DNA of 64,000 bases from Lucifuga dentata (Eukaryota; Chordata; Actinopteri; Ophidiiformes; Bythitidae). Under the pieces are notes generated by a model. It worked only from the letters and a program-made list of their open reading frames with translations, had not been told where the DNA came from and made no database searches. The position numbers were made by a program, and so were the translations under genes. Positions 12,262 through 44,362 of the stretch are shown one piece after another. The stretch is taken from NCBI GenBank assembly GCA_014773175.1, contig VXCM01000497.1, forward strand, positions 62,001-126,000, in the 5' to 3' direction. Every line of letters starts with the position of its first letter. Position 1 is the stretch's first letter.

Positions 12262-15200
12262 GTAAGAGATAGAAGCGCATTACGAGATGTATCATGGGTG
12301 ATGTTTGTTATTTCATACCCTTTGTACTTTTGGTTTTCCAGACAGCCATGATGATGACACGAGCTAGCAAGCTAACAAATAGCCAAGCTGGGTGGCTTAT
12401 TGGCTGTCATCGCTGGTAGCCAGCTGACATTCAACACGTACTAGGCAACTCCTCCGACTACACCGCATGTGTACACACAATTTAACCCCAGTACTCTTTA
12501 GTAGCTGACTAGAACGTTATGTTCCTAATCGTACGGCCAACTGAGTTACCCCAGTTACGCATTCCGACTTGGATTAGTTTATATAATCTTTGCTCAGCTT
12601 GAGTTAGCTTAGCATGCTATAGCGAGGAGATACGTGGATAATGAAGGCAGTTAGCAATAATTTATGCACCTGCTGGCTCGCCCAATTCTTAAATAAAGTG
12701 GTTAGCCCTGTTTTTCCTTCGTGCTTCTCTCATGTGCGCAGTCAATGTCATAATAGATTCCTTTCAAAATCTGCTAATTTGATGTTGCAGCACTTTTAGG
12801 TAAAAAAAAAAAAAATTAATAAAATAAAAAAAAATATATATATATATATATATACGTATATATATATATGCTTTGTGGAATATGAGTATCGAGCTTTAAG
12901 AATGTATGTGTAACTTAGCTATCATTACAATACTGTTACATAAATATTCAAATACTTTTCACAACACACCACAGTCCCATTTTCATTAACATATTATTTT
13001 TAAATAATGATACAAATTTATGTTATGATAGAGTAATAAGAAATAATAAGCAGTTATTTTTCGATTGCTGCTCATGTGCTGTTAAACAGCACAGCCAAAG
13101 CTATATAAAGGTTCAGACGTGGGACTTATTTCCTGTTTCCACTGTTCCTCAAATTGCAGGTCTGAGTGTAGTTTTGTGTTGTCATACATTTGTAATTATG
13201 TTGGGGACACAGATAAGCAGAGGTGGAAGTATGCAAAGATTTTGCTGTCATGGCTGACAGCAATATTCACTGTCTTGTTGTCTGGCCACACTTGTTCTCT
13301 ACAGGCAGTATAATGTTTGTTTTTGGTGACTTAATAGGGAGGCTGGCTGCTGTTTATTACAGTCCAAAGAAATGTGTCAAGTAGAGAGGGGACTGTTTGT
13401 TTACCTGGCTGGCCCTGTTATTACAGGAAGTGTTATGAGCATTAATAATCCATCACAATGTCTCCAATGTGATCTCATGGCCTGACTGGCATCCTGCTTT
13501 AGATTTTGTTCATATCAGGTGTTCAGAAACATGCTTGATACCATGGTAAAGGATATGTACCAACTTGCACATGTATTAGTTGAAGTATTTTGGTTAATAT
13601 TGAAGACTACCCCCAGTTCTGGAAGACCCGCCACTGCAGCAACAGCAGGAGTGGTCTAGAAAATCCATTATGTAATTATACCACAGACTGCTGATTAACT
13701 CAGCTGTGGTATATGAGACTGGGATAAAATATTTCCAGCATCCTTGGCAGAAGCATGCCAAGTTGGATTATAATATAAATGCCTGCAAAATTTCTGTGTT
13801 ACATAAATCTTTCTATAATAGGGTCATAACTTATCAATCAACCCTCATGCAGAGTTCAGCAAGCATGGAAATAGCAGAGTTTGATCTCATGCTGACTGTA
13901 TAATCCCTCACCAAATGATCTAAGCAGAGTTTTACAGCCCTGTTAAATTGTTTTATTTAGCACGTTAAAATAATCCACATGAAGGCAGGTGTTTGTGCAG
14001 TTTAATATTCAACACTCATCTAGAGAACAGCCAGGCAGCGAGGCTGCAAAGTCAGCAGTTGCAATGAATTATTGACAGAGACCAAAGCAGAAGTGAAAGT
14101 TTAGCCAGCGCTCGGTACTTTCTTCTGCCATGTGCATGCAGGGCGAGATAGACTGAGGAACATGAATTATTCAGTGACACATCGAGGTAACAGACCAGAT
14201 TACTGGACATGATTTCTGATGTTTTGCTCAATTTCCCTTTCAATGGATAGTTAAAACAGTACATATGTGCTGGCATGCCTGACTTCTTGCCATTTAACAA
14301 GATGGCAAACATTGTAAGACCAGTGTTAACTTCTTCTGAAGGAAGAAATATCTCATAAATTGTTAACCCGTTAACACTATTGTCAGTGCATCTTGTATTG
14401 ATATTTACATTGCTGCTGTAGTTGTTTGCACAATCTAAAAATAGAAATAGTGATCATCAGTTTGTGATGTCAGTAGTTATAGTGTTTACAAACTAGTTAA
14501 TTCACTGTAATTTGAAAGCTACTAATGCCTCTCAGCAACTCCCTGCAACAGCACCGTAATGCAATGACTTACCATCACGTGTTGATGATATATAACAGTG
14601 CAAGTGATGCATGAGCCAAAGTTGGAATATTTTTTTTTTTTTTTTTTTTTTNTTTTTTTTTTTTTTTTTTTATTTAAGTCAGTAATTTATGTTGAGCAGC
14701 ATCTAGATATAAGCTTTAACAGCATTTTCCAGGCTGGAGGTATGACCTTTGGCCAGACTATAAGCAATTCCAATTTATGATCTTCCGTGATGGTGGATTA
14801 TGTGTGTGTATCACATGATCATACATGATCTGATTGGTTTGTCTGTAACAAAGATACAAACTTGATGAAGTCGTTATGTGTGTTATGGAATTACAGTTGG
14901 TCTGTTCCCTCAAATGCATCTTAAAAGCAAATGTGAACAGATGTATTACTGCTGTTTAGTGTTTAGGATAAATTCCAAGAAGGGCAGAAATGTTGTAAAC
15001 ATGTATTTATTAAAACTGTGATGTTATGAGCTAACAGTGGTAGCTGATGGCTGGGTGGGAAATTGCATTTGGTGATTTGAGACTGAATGTTACTGTATTT
15101 GTGCTAAATTAGTAGCTGTTAACAAATAAATAGGCAAAAAAGGTGCAGTATCTGAACTGCCTTAATGCAGATGCAGGTACTCAAAATGACATGATCACAA

Positions 15201-15865
15201 CAAAATAACAGGCCATATTGTTTGGGGTAAACAGGCATCTACAAATTGACCTGTGGAAGGTGCCATAGTGCATCCAACCCTGGACTGACTGTGCAAAGAG
15301 AATGCAGGATTACTCGCTGATTAAAAGGAGGCCTTTTTTCTTTTCAGAGGGTTGCAGAGAGCTGAATTTTCCTACAGCAACACAAAAGTAGTGGATTAGT
15401 CTGATGCATGGTAATCCTAAAGTTTAATACTTCAGGAGTGAACACAAAGCCTTAGGAAACCTAAATGTTGGCAGTTGTCAACAATATTGGTGGAGATTTG
15501 TCGATGCCGCTTATCTCAAATTGTGCATTTTCCTCAAGCTACTGTGTCAGTAAAATGTTTAATATTTGCTGGAAAGCAAATTTACTAAGGTGATAAAGTT
15601 GAAACCTAAGCACTCAAGGACACCTTTTGTCTGGGTTTTTGTTAATAATTGCCATCCTTTACTATTGAGGTGGCTCTCCTTTATATACTTAAAAACTACC
15701 CCATGAACAACTTGTATTGTTCATAGTGTAGTTTCTGTATGTCTTTCATTAGCGTGTTATTAAGCGTGATTTTCATGACCTCACTGATGTACTGCAGAGT
15801 TGCAGCAGTGGAAATCTTTCTTGTTGCTGTTCTAATGACATGTTGTGTGTGCCACAAGCCTTCAG
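12262..15865 (+). other. itch: itch intron 1
   Basis: This long first intron has no coding signal. It contains a TA microsatellite at about 12835-12869 and a poly-T run with a single N at 14652. ORFs here show no family similarity that I can recognise. Confidence 0.5.
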
Positions 15866-15877
15866 CAGCCCTATGTC

Positions 15878-35346
<19,469 letters not shown>

Positions 35347-37895
35347 TAGGAGCAAGCTGAAAGAGGAGGAGCAGGGAGTCTGGAGGAAATAAAGATCAGC
35401 GTTGAAATCAGGAAGCCTCTTAATTAACAATAGGCGTGTCTGCACGTGTGTGTGCTCATGCATGCATACACCTGTGTTGTGTATATAGACGAGTGTGTGT
35501 ACAAGACTGCAGCCTGCATGTTGTTCAGCAGCTGGGATTTGGGAACCAGCTTCTACGCTGCATGCCTTGCCTCAAAGCGAACGTGGCGTGGCCTCTCACA
35601 GCCTGATTGGTACGTGATTTTTGTTTTTTTTCTTCTAAACACAAGAAGCTGCTCCTGTCTGTGAGAATATTCACCAACCACATCATGCATAGAAACCGTA
35701 TAACTCACCCTCCATGACACCTGTTCAACAGGACTTTTTCCTTTCCTGTTTGTGTGATCCAAAGATTGACAGATTCTTTACACCTCTGATCAAAGGAGCC
35801 TCAAAGGTTCCAGACACAGGTTCCATCTCCAACACAGACATGTCTTGTCAAGGTGACCTGGACATGGAACCAGCACCTTCTTACTTATTTTATGGCGCTC
35901 TGCATAAAAATATCAGGTAAATGACTAAAATGTAAAATTACATAGAAAGATTGAGAGGGTGCAGATGTTTCAGAACAGGTTCAAGATTCACCAAAATGTG
36001 AACTCTGTCGTGCTTAGATTGTTAGCATGAGTTGCACCCACTTTCACATCGTGCACGTTTTTGTCATTTCCCACTTTAAAACTCTCACCCTTTCATCTGC
36101 ATCCCTCCTCATGATCAGCAACAACAGATGAGAGCTTGACGGAATAGATAAAGCATAAAAGACAACAAACTTGGTACTTCTACAAGGGAGATGTCTACAC
36201 TACAGAGAGAGAGAGAGATATCTTTGATCTGTGAATCATTTCATGATTGTGAGAGGTGCTTCGTAACATTATTTATAGTGGCGGATAAATCAGATTACAT
36301 AGATTGAACTTAAATTGACCCTAGTTTTATAGGGCCTTAGATTTTACACACACAAACACACAGAATTTTCTGGGAGAAATCAGCTTCAGAGACATTTTTA
36401 TATCTTCTTCATTTTCCTTCTTGATATTACAGTGTTGAAAACATAACGTACAGAGATTTAGCTTAAAAAGAAGCTTTGACAGATAGTATTATGGAATCCT
36501 GCTCAGTGTATTCAGTAACACAAAAAAACAAACCTTATAACACATCAAACCAAATCAAAAAATTTTTTTTTCAGTTTAGGTAAAATCTGAAATGTTTTAG
36601 CTCTGAAAGAAATGACGTGGCTACACATATGTAGAGAGAGAGAGCTATTATGCTTCATATTTTATACTCGTGAAAAGCCCAATTTAAAGTGCATTGTTGT
36701 CCCACAACAAATGACAAAATACTATTTCAGTATTCAGACTTTATTTTACTTTAAAAGGCTTATTTCATCTGAATCGATTCTTATTGCAGTCAACAACTTT
36801 GCAATAGTCCAGTTATCAAAGTTACAGCATAAAAGGTAAAATCCTGGATACAGTGATGTAATAAGTTGTCTTATTTTTCATCTTTGAAGATTTTATCATT
36901 GTTTCCAAATATTTGCAATGCTTTAAAATAGTGATATTCAACTCTTAATTGCAAAACATTGTACTGGCTTGGTTTATACACACACACACATACCAAGAGC
37001 TACCAAATCTGATTAATCTGATTATCTGGAGGAAATAAAATCACTTGGGGGTTTTGTTGCTTGTTTTGGAATGATGTTATGAAATTGAGTATCTCTAAAT
37101 TGGACATGGAAGATGGTTTGTTGCTGCACAGCGTCTGATTAGTGAGGAAGATTGAATTCAGCATTTCTTAGTCAAAAGAAGCACAGATATGATTTCTTTC
37201 CTTCGTGTGCGGCATCCATCTTCCTGTGTTCTAAGTCTAGGGTCAATTTCCACGTGCACAGAGAGATGGTCTTTGTCTTTTACCGTCGGGTAGCCTGATT
37301 TTACCCTCGAGGCATCAGGTATTATATGGTCAAATAAATATTCTCGACCCTGGTCCATCTTTGCAGTGCTGTGATAAATTGACTAACGAGATTGAGATTA
37401 ATTTTTTTGGGTTCTTTTGTGTAAACTGTACCAGTGTGGAAAAGCTATAAGACTTCAGCAGGGAAAACAAGAACTACTGAGACAAAATCAGTGAGAAAAG
37501 TTTAATGAATGTATTGAAATGAAAACTTGCTGGTTGGGATAGTTTCTATTGTTCCCCTGATGCAGATGTTTTCTTGTTCTGGGTGAATCTTGTATTAAAA
37601 CCCTGGGAAATAATAGATAAGCAAATATATAAATATCAGAAATTATGTTGCACTACAAATAAAATCTCTGCTTTTGTGGTTTCCAGAATCATCCTTGTAC
37701 AACTAAAACTGTCACTCACCTGTATATGAAAGCAAGATGTAAATGCTGTCAATAACAAATTAATTTTCTTTTGTAAAAGAGGTTTTAATAAGAGGTTTAT
37801 GCTAACACTATATTTTCTTTTCCTTGTTTAGTTTCTGATGTACATGAGTTATGTGTAATATAGAAATGGTCACCTTAATAAATTAAATTGGAAGG
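35347..37895 (+). other. itch: probable itch 3' untranslated region
   Basis: There is no further coding after the stop. The stretch is AT-rich. It has short GA, CA and GT tracts, including a small GA run near 36210. AATAAA signals occur at 35388, 37658 and 37877. The last two are each followed by GT-rich sequence, so a 3' UTR of about 2.3-2.5 kb is plausible. A short form using the site 42 bases after the stop is less likely. Confidence 0.5.
37658..37882 (+). terminator. itch: candidate itch polyadenylation signals
   Basis: AATAAA at 37658-37663 is followed by GCTTTTGTGGTTT. AATAAA at 37877-37882 is followed by GAAGTGTGTTTGG. Both show the hexamer plus downstream GT-rich element expected of vertebrate cleavage sites. 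Which one is used cannot be read from the sequence. Confidence 0.45.
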
Positions 37896-37983
37896 TTGAA
37901 GTGTGTTTGGATTTACCCTGGGTGAATGCTGTTATAGGCAGTGGAACAAATACTTTTTCTTACCTGTTATAATTTACTTAACT

Positions 37984-38692
37984 CTCCAAACTTTCCATAA
38001 CTCCCAAAGTGTCCATAAAATTCAAAACTTTCGTAACTCCCAAACTGTCCATAAGGCTCCAAACTGTCCATAAAGTTCAAAACTTTCCATAACTCTCTAA
38101 ACTTTCCATAACCCCCAGGCTGTTTATAAGGGTCCACACTGTCCATAACCCTTCAAAATTCTGTAACCCTGCAAACTGTCCATAAGGCTCCAAATTTTGA
38201 ATAATCCTCCAAACTTTCTGTAACTCTTCAAACTGTCCATAAGATTCAAAAATTTCCATGAGGTCTCAAAGTGTCCATAAGGGTCCCAACTTTCTGTAAC
38301 CCTCCAAACTGTCGATAAGGCTCCAAATTTTCAATAATCCTCCTAACTTTCCATAACTCTTCAAACTGTCCATAGGGGTCCAAACTTTCCATAACTGTCC
38401 ATAACCCTTCAAACTTTTCAGAACCTTCCAAACTGTCCATAAAGTTCAAAAATTTCCCTAAGGACCCAAAGTGTCCATTAGAGTCCAAACTTTCTGTAAC
38501 CCTCCAAAGTGCCCATAAGGCTCTAAACTTTCAATAATCCTCCAAACTTTCCACAACTCTTCACTGTCCATAAGAGTCCAAACTTTCCATAACTGTCCAT
38601 AACCCTTCAAACTAAGGTTCAAAAATTTCCCTAGGGTCCCAAAGTGTCCATAAGAGTCCAAACTTTCTATAACCCTACAAACTGTTGATAAG
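37984..38692. repeat. decayed 18-19 bp minisatellite with higher-order units
   Basis: About 37 variants of a unit like CAAACTGTCCATAAGGCTC lie head to tail. A larger period is visible: the variant TTCAAAAATTTCC recurs at about 38246, 38446 and 38619, with a looser match near 38076, so spacing is about 170-200 bases. Minus-strand open frames of 60-80 codons with repeated LEPYGQFGGLQKVW-like text are a by-product of the repeat. There is no start context or flanking exon to suggest a protein. Confidence 0.9.
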
Positions 38693-41122
38693 TTTTCTAT
38701 CTTTTCTACTCAGGACTTGTGAAGGATGTGAGGAAAGTTTTAGTGCTTTTATTTAAAACACCCTAAGAAAACTTCCTGTAATTACAGCTTTTCACCAAAT
38801 GGTGGTGCTCATTTCACAAAGAGCAGCGTATTGATTTCATATAATGCCACTTGTAATAAGTGTTCTTGTATATCATTTAGAACCCAGTCAGAATTGCTTG
38901 GCCATATAAAGTACAGAAATATTTTACAAAAATGTCATTGTTCAGTTTAATATATAAATCAGTCACAAATTTAATCCATCTATGAGTAATGAATAAATTT
39001 GGCCCGCTCTTTAAATTATCAAATGTGTGACCTTTATCATAAGCCTAGTTTTATTCATTTCTTATGGTGGAAAAATCAATCAGATATTATGATTTTACTT
39101 ACCAGAAGCTATATGGACCTTAGTCTCCATAATGCCCAGATGAAGCAGTTTCTCATGCTGCTAGACAACTGTGGGAATTTCTGGAATTCCTCCTAATCAA
39201 CCCAGCATGAAGCTGTTTTAGAATGGCCCAGATTAACCAAAATGGATGTGAGGAATTTATTTCTCCCTCATCCCCTGAAGGAAATGGTCTGCCACATTTT
39301 TCATTTTGAGGTCGAGTGCTTGAACGTTACCCCACAAACTCACATCTTCAAACCACAGCTGACTGGAGTGGACTGTGGCTCTTCCAGTTCATACAAGCTT
39401 TGGCTTCAATCCCTCAAAACCAAAATATCTAACATTCCTGTACGTTAAAAAGAATAAAAAGTGATTTTTTTAAAACAGCTTTTTTAGGATGTTTTCAACT
39501 AAATTAGTGGAAATGGGTGGAGATGTAGTGGGTTTGTGTTGTGTGAAGACAAAACTGAACAAACTAAATATACAGTCAAAGGGAAATGACCAAAAATGAA
39601 CAAAGGGGAAAATGGCGCAGGAGAGAAGGAGGACGACATGTGATCAGAGACAGAGAAGACCAGAAGGCTTGTAGGCCTTTTAGATCTGCTGACAGGTGTC
39701 TTACAAGCAGCTTACACACTGTTCAGCTCTGTGTTAGAGGGATCTACAGATAGAGCAGGTAGAACAGTTCGATGCTGGAACGTTTGCATGAACCCTTTTC
39801 AGGAACTTTGGAAATTTCCTTCATTTTATACTGAAAAACCAGAACCCCTCATGTAATTATTGCTCCAGGGTAATTACCATCCGATGGTTGGGTAGACCTT
39901 GCAAGGCTAAACACACCTGATGAGTCAGAGGCAAACTTCCTCAAGTGGACAACCACCATTTTTAAATACTCGTATTTAGCTTGTATTTGTATACAGCAGC
40001 AAAAAAAAGAAAAATAAAACATCTTGCAATTTTTACTGTACTTCAGAACAAGCTGAAAAAAATAAATAAATAAAAATGAAGCAAGACTACAAAAAATGGC
40101 TTCAGTAGATGCAGCATTAAGTGGTATGATGTAATGGAGGCGGTAAAACGTGTTGTGTATTGTGGGAATGATGCGGCTGCAGATGTCACTAAGCTTCACA
40201 GCACTTAAAGCACGGTGGGAATGCAAGTAAGGAATTTCGTGAAGGAGCCTCTAGTTCCTATTCTGATAGTTCCCAATTTAAAACCAAACTTTTGCTCTGA
40301 AAGTTCCTACGTGGAATCTGCATTTTCACAGATTTATAGCAAACATCATTAGGACACCGTTTTTTCTTGGCATCGTGCGACCTTTGAGCCTTTTGGTCCG
40401 TGCAGCAGAGATAAGAAAACGCAGAGCTCAACACTGTTTTTCTGTAGAGCCATAATATTATTTGGATGTGACACATTTCCAACCTGGCTTGACTTTTACT
40501 TTGGTTTCCTCCAGACTTTTCCATGATGACTAAGCTGGAAACCTTTCAGTCAGACAATCTGTTTCCGGCTTTTGTCAAAGTGTCAAAGTCAAAGTCGTTC
40601 CTCTGTACCCACGCTGACGTCAATCTCAACATTGAGATCAGTTTTCCTGACATTGCTCACTAGCCCTCTACTGCATGAATTAAGTGATTTATGGGGAAAT
40701 TATTTCAACCTGTTTTGGCAGGATTGGACTTCTCTGTTAATGCATCAATCATAACTAATAATTTTTCATGTCATTTTTGTGCCTTATGGGTATTAAAAAA
40801 GCCAAGGAAAAATCTGATTTCTTCACAGCGTGTATTGGGTGAAATTAAGACAAGCAACATTTTCAGTGTTGCTCCTTTTCACCATCATATTATCATAATT
40901 TAACATAATATCACCTTAAGGGAAGCCCTAATGATGTGTACAATGTACCTCAGAAATGGGAATCTATCCTAATTTATTTATTTTTTTATATTCCCTCTTG
41001 ATCCATCAACTTTTTTTTCCAGTCACATCCTGATCCTCCCATTTTTACTCCCTGCCTAATTTGAATCCTGATTAAGTAGGACTGAGCTTTGATCCAAATA
41101 AAAAGGAAAGGCAAAAATACAG
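38693..41122. other. intergenic stretch, nothing recognised
   Basis: AT-rich sequence with only short open frames. I see no exon series, RNA gene or clear mobile element here. Confidence 0.45.
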
Positions 41123-41126
41123 TTAA

Positions 41127-41754
41127 AGGACCATACCATCCATTTTTCATGTTTGAGCCTAATATATTCAATTTTCATACACGTAAGGTTACTGACAATC
41201 ATTTCCCAAAGCATACTACTAGAACAATGAGTTAAAAAAAAAACCAACTTTCCTACCTTCCAGACTGCCACTGGTTTCAGTTCATTCTGGTACGCTATTA
41301 AAATCAACTTGTTAATACTTGAAACGTTCTTGGGATAGGTAATCCTTCATCGTGAACAAGACACATATTTAGGTTTTTTCAAAATTTCATAATTTTAGCA
41401 TTTAAGCGCAATAAAAAGCGCGGAGTGAATGTATGTCTCCACTGGGGAATANTTCATAATTTTAGCATTTAAGCGCAATAAAAAGCGCGGAGTGAATGTA
41501 TGTCTCCACTGGGGAATACAGTCCCAAATGAATGTGTGTTTATCAAAAAATTCAAATGACCGTGACTTCATAAGGCTGTGTAACTATTAGCAGGTGAAAC
41601 ATTGATTTTTAAGGTGGGTGTACTGCTTGAATATTTGATTTTGAAAGATTCAGAGATTTAGCAAAATATAAAAAAAAGCTGAAATGGTGTTATATAACAT
41701 GTATGAAAATTGAATATATTAGGCTCAAACATGCAAAATGGATGGTATGGTCCT
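41127..41754 (-). mobile_element. TTAA-flanked MITE, copy 2
   Basis: TTAA lies at 41123-41126 and 41755-41758. The ends AGGACCATACCATCCATTTT and ATGGATGGTATGGTCCT are inverted repeats of each other and match copy 1. The interior is in the opposite orientation to copy 1. For example, the run TTTAAGGTGGGTGTACTGCT here is the complement of the copy 1 centre. It contains the 66-base duplication and N at 41386-41518, so its true length is about 561 bases, close to the 562 of copy 1. Confidence 0.75.
41386..41518. repeat. 66-base duplication around single N (assembly join)
   Basis: Bases 41386-41451 are repeated exactly at 41453-41518, around N at 41452. The other MITE copies do not have this doubling, which supports an assembly artefact. 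Confidence 0.9.
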
Positions 41755-41758
41755 TTAA

Positions 41759-44084
41759 ATTGGACTTTTCTTAGCTTTACACCTCAGGCTTCTTAAAGTT
41801 ATGCTCTCTAATACATGACATCACAAAAAAATAAAAGTATCTTACGTCTGTCACAGAGATGTCCTGGACCTGCTAACCATGTGTATTTTTTATTATGCTG
41901 TGTACAGTTAGCACATACACACCATGAAATTATAGCGTGTTTAAAAAAATCCAGAAAAATGCACACTTGCAAAGGGGCCACAGAGGGGTGAAAGAGGGCA
42001 GGAACTTTGGGAAGATTCAAAATATATTCACAAAGAGTGGAGATGAAGACATCTACAGTACAAAGCTCAAAAGAAACTCAGACATGGAACAAAGCCCACA
42101 GATGATTTAGCAGCATCAGCCCTGACATCATCACAACTGTTTCTGTTTCTGCTCTCCTTTGTTTCTTCACCACATATTCAAGACTACAATCCCCTCTCTT
42201 TCTCTTTGGTTCTCCATATTTGGACTTGCTGTATATTGTCATTCTCCACTCTTCTTCAACATGGCATCATTTCCCTTCCATTCCTACATTCCTCCCATCA
42301 AAATCCAGATCTTGGATTCAGAGAAATCTATCACTAATCTCCACTGATCCAGTCTCAAGAAGCTTTCTGCAAATTCTCCTTTTGGGTCCCAAGAATGCTT
42401 CAATGAAAGATCATTTCTGCCTCATCTCTGCCAAAAAAAAAAAAAAAAAAAAAAAAGCAAGAGATCAGACTGTATTTTTTATTAGTAAATGATATCTTCT
42501 CATATAAATGACAAAGTAGATTAATTTCTTCTGACAATGCCAAATATGCTTTTTAGCTGAAAATAGCAACACATAATCTCCCTAATAATCTCTTATTTCT
42601 CCACCTCTGATCTCCTTTTAGCTTAAAAAATAAAAATAAAAAAGAACACGAGTTGATTAGAAGGACTTCATTTTATGGCGCATTAAACCAGGAGGGGGTC
42701 TTGTTGTAAACACCGTCTGCAGCCTGAGCTCATGTCTGAGACGCCTGAAAGCAAAGACATACACAGGGGAGGGACGGAGAGAAAGAAGCAGAGGACGGTC
42801 GGAGCAGACTGGAAGGGAGCCTAAGAACCAGGAATTAGGATGGATGGCAGAGTAGGAAGGGAGGGGTGACGTTTGAGGAAAGGAAGGACACCTGGAAGGC
42901 TTGCGCGGGGCAGAACGCCCGCAACAACAAAACTGTCTGAGACAAGGAAGAAGAGAAAGAGAGAAGAAAAGAAATGAGTGGAAAAGGGGAATGTAGAGAG
43001 TAAATAGAAAGAAGGAGGGGGAGCCTTTTTGGAGCCACATCAAGAATTTGCCTTTTAAGGGGTACAGTCTCAGTCTTCCAAGCCCTCATGCTGCAGCCAA
43101 AACACTCCAGGGAGGAGAAACAAACAGCACCAAAGAGAGCCGGAGGAAAAGAAACATGAGCGATGCTAATATTTTTCTCCCAATCACAGAAAAAAAATCA
43201 CAGAAAATGTAGAATTTATCCTTTATTTTCCAGGCAGACATCACCTAAACTAACAGGCCGTATCTGGCTTTCCTGCATATAAGTTCTCCTCTGCTTTCTT
43301 ATAAGTTGGATTCTATGGATTCTATAGTGAAAGAACCCTTGTTTTACCATTTTTCAGCAAACAGGCTGTAGCATTGTAAACTGCATCTTAACAAGGTTGG
43401 AGTCATTCTGAATCACCGGCTTGCTGAGCATCTTCGCTGCTGCTCGTTTTCTAGACAATACCAACAATGTTGCCTGAGTGAAGGAGAGGCTGCCTGTATA
43501 TGGGAGCAGGAAACAGAGGAGAGCTGAGACGGAGGAGTGGGTGGGGGTGAGAACAGAGAGGTAATTGTATATGTAAGAGTGAGGCAACCTAGCAGAGGGT
43601 TAGAGGCAGGAGGAAAAGGAGAAGGAAGGGAGAGAGACTTGTTTTTTGGGATGGAGGGACTGCAGAAGGAGGCAACAGAGGGAGAGGAAAGGATAAATAA
43701 AGGGGGAAAAGTAAGTTTTGCACGATGGAAGGTTTATCTTTGGTCGTTGATGGGATATGATATTGCTGCATGTTTAGGTCAGAGTTCAGAAAACAACGGT
43801 ACGGAGTAAGTGTGTTAGAAAGAAAAGAGAAGAAAGAGGGAAAGAAGGGAACCTTAGGAAAGTAGAGGTGTTTGTAACTTTGTGTATGAGACAAAGAGGG
43901 GAAAGGGGTGGAGAGAGAAAAACAGGGAGTCCGCATGTGACTGCAGAGAGGTGTTTTTAAAGTGTGCGTGTGTGTGTGCAGGGCACAGAAAGGAGTGTAT
44001 CCACCCCTCTGTCCCCTTAGCAGGGCGAACGAGGCTGAATGAGAGCCAGGAAAAGGGGAAGGGCCTCCCTCTCCTCCATTCCAG
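41759..44084. other. intergenic stretch ending in a purine-rich region
   Basis: No gene was recognised. There is an A-run at 42433-42456. From about 42650 to 44200 the + strand is strongly GA-rich, so long open frames on the minus strand (for example 43589-44206) are low-complexity Ser/Pro/Leu shadows. The region may include the promoter of the MGC-type tensin first exon. Confidence 0.45.
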
Positions 44085-44362
44085 CTGACAAAAACAGCTG
44101 CCTGGGAGCCGGAGAACACTGCCTGCTTAGAGGGCGAGAGGAGAGGAGAGAGAGGGAGAGAGGAGGGGGGAGAGAGGGACACAAGATAGAAGAGAAAACA
44201 CCCCAAGGCCAGGGCCCCTCTGGCTATATGGGTTGCGTCCTGAGTTCAGACTGGTGTGGGGAGGAAGAGGTCCGAGCGGTGCCGGTGGTCAGGAGTTCAT
44301 CTGTGAAAAGAAGGATGAAGAGGATGGAGAGGAATGACAGTGGCAAGATGAGGCTGACGAAG
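44085..44362 (+). CDS. candidate alternative first coding exon of the tensin-family gene (MGC form)
   Basis: The ATG at 44228 opens 45 codons, beginning MGCVLSSDWCGEEEV and ending SGKMRLTK, up to donor GTGAGT in phase 0. That phase matches the C1 exon at 57717. A strong pyrimidine tract plus acceptor (CTCCATTCCAG, ending 44084) suggests the exon starts at 44085. From there, 44228 is the first ATG in any frame. G2, C3 and S6 fit N-myristoylation with neighbouring palmitoylation, as in Src-family kinases. An upstream in-frame ATG at 44039 exists if the exon starts earlier. Joining to the C1 exon is inferred from phase and order only. Confidence 0.5.

Noticed and set aside
35388..35393. AATAAA 42 bases after the itch stop as the main poly-A signal
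   Set aside because: It would give an unusually short 3' UTR, and no clear GT-rich element follows closely. The sites at 37658 and 37877 look better.
38077..38661. Three minus-strand frames with repeated LEPYGQF-type text, as if a repeat protein
   Set aside because: They are translations of the minisatellite; units of 18-19 bases keep frame only by chance and there is no exon context.
43589..44206. 205-codon minus-strand frame rich in Ser, Pro and Leu
   Set aside because: It is the complement of a low-complexity purine tract, overlaps the MGC exon, and has no family motif.
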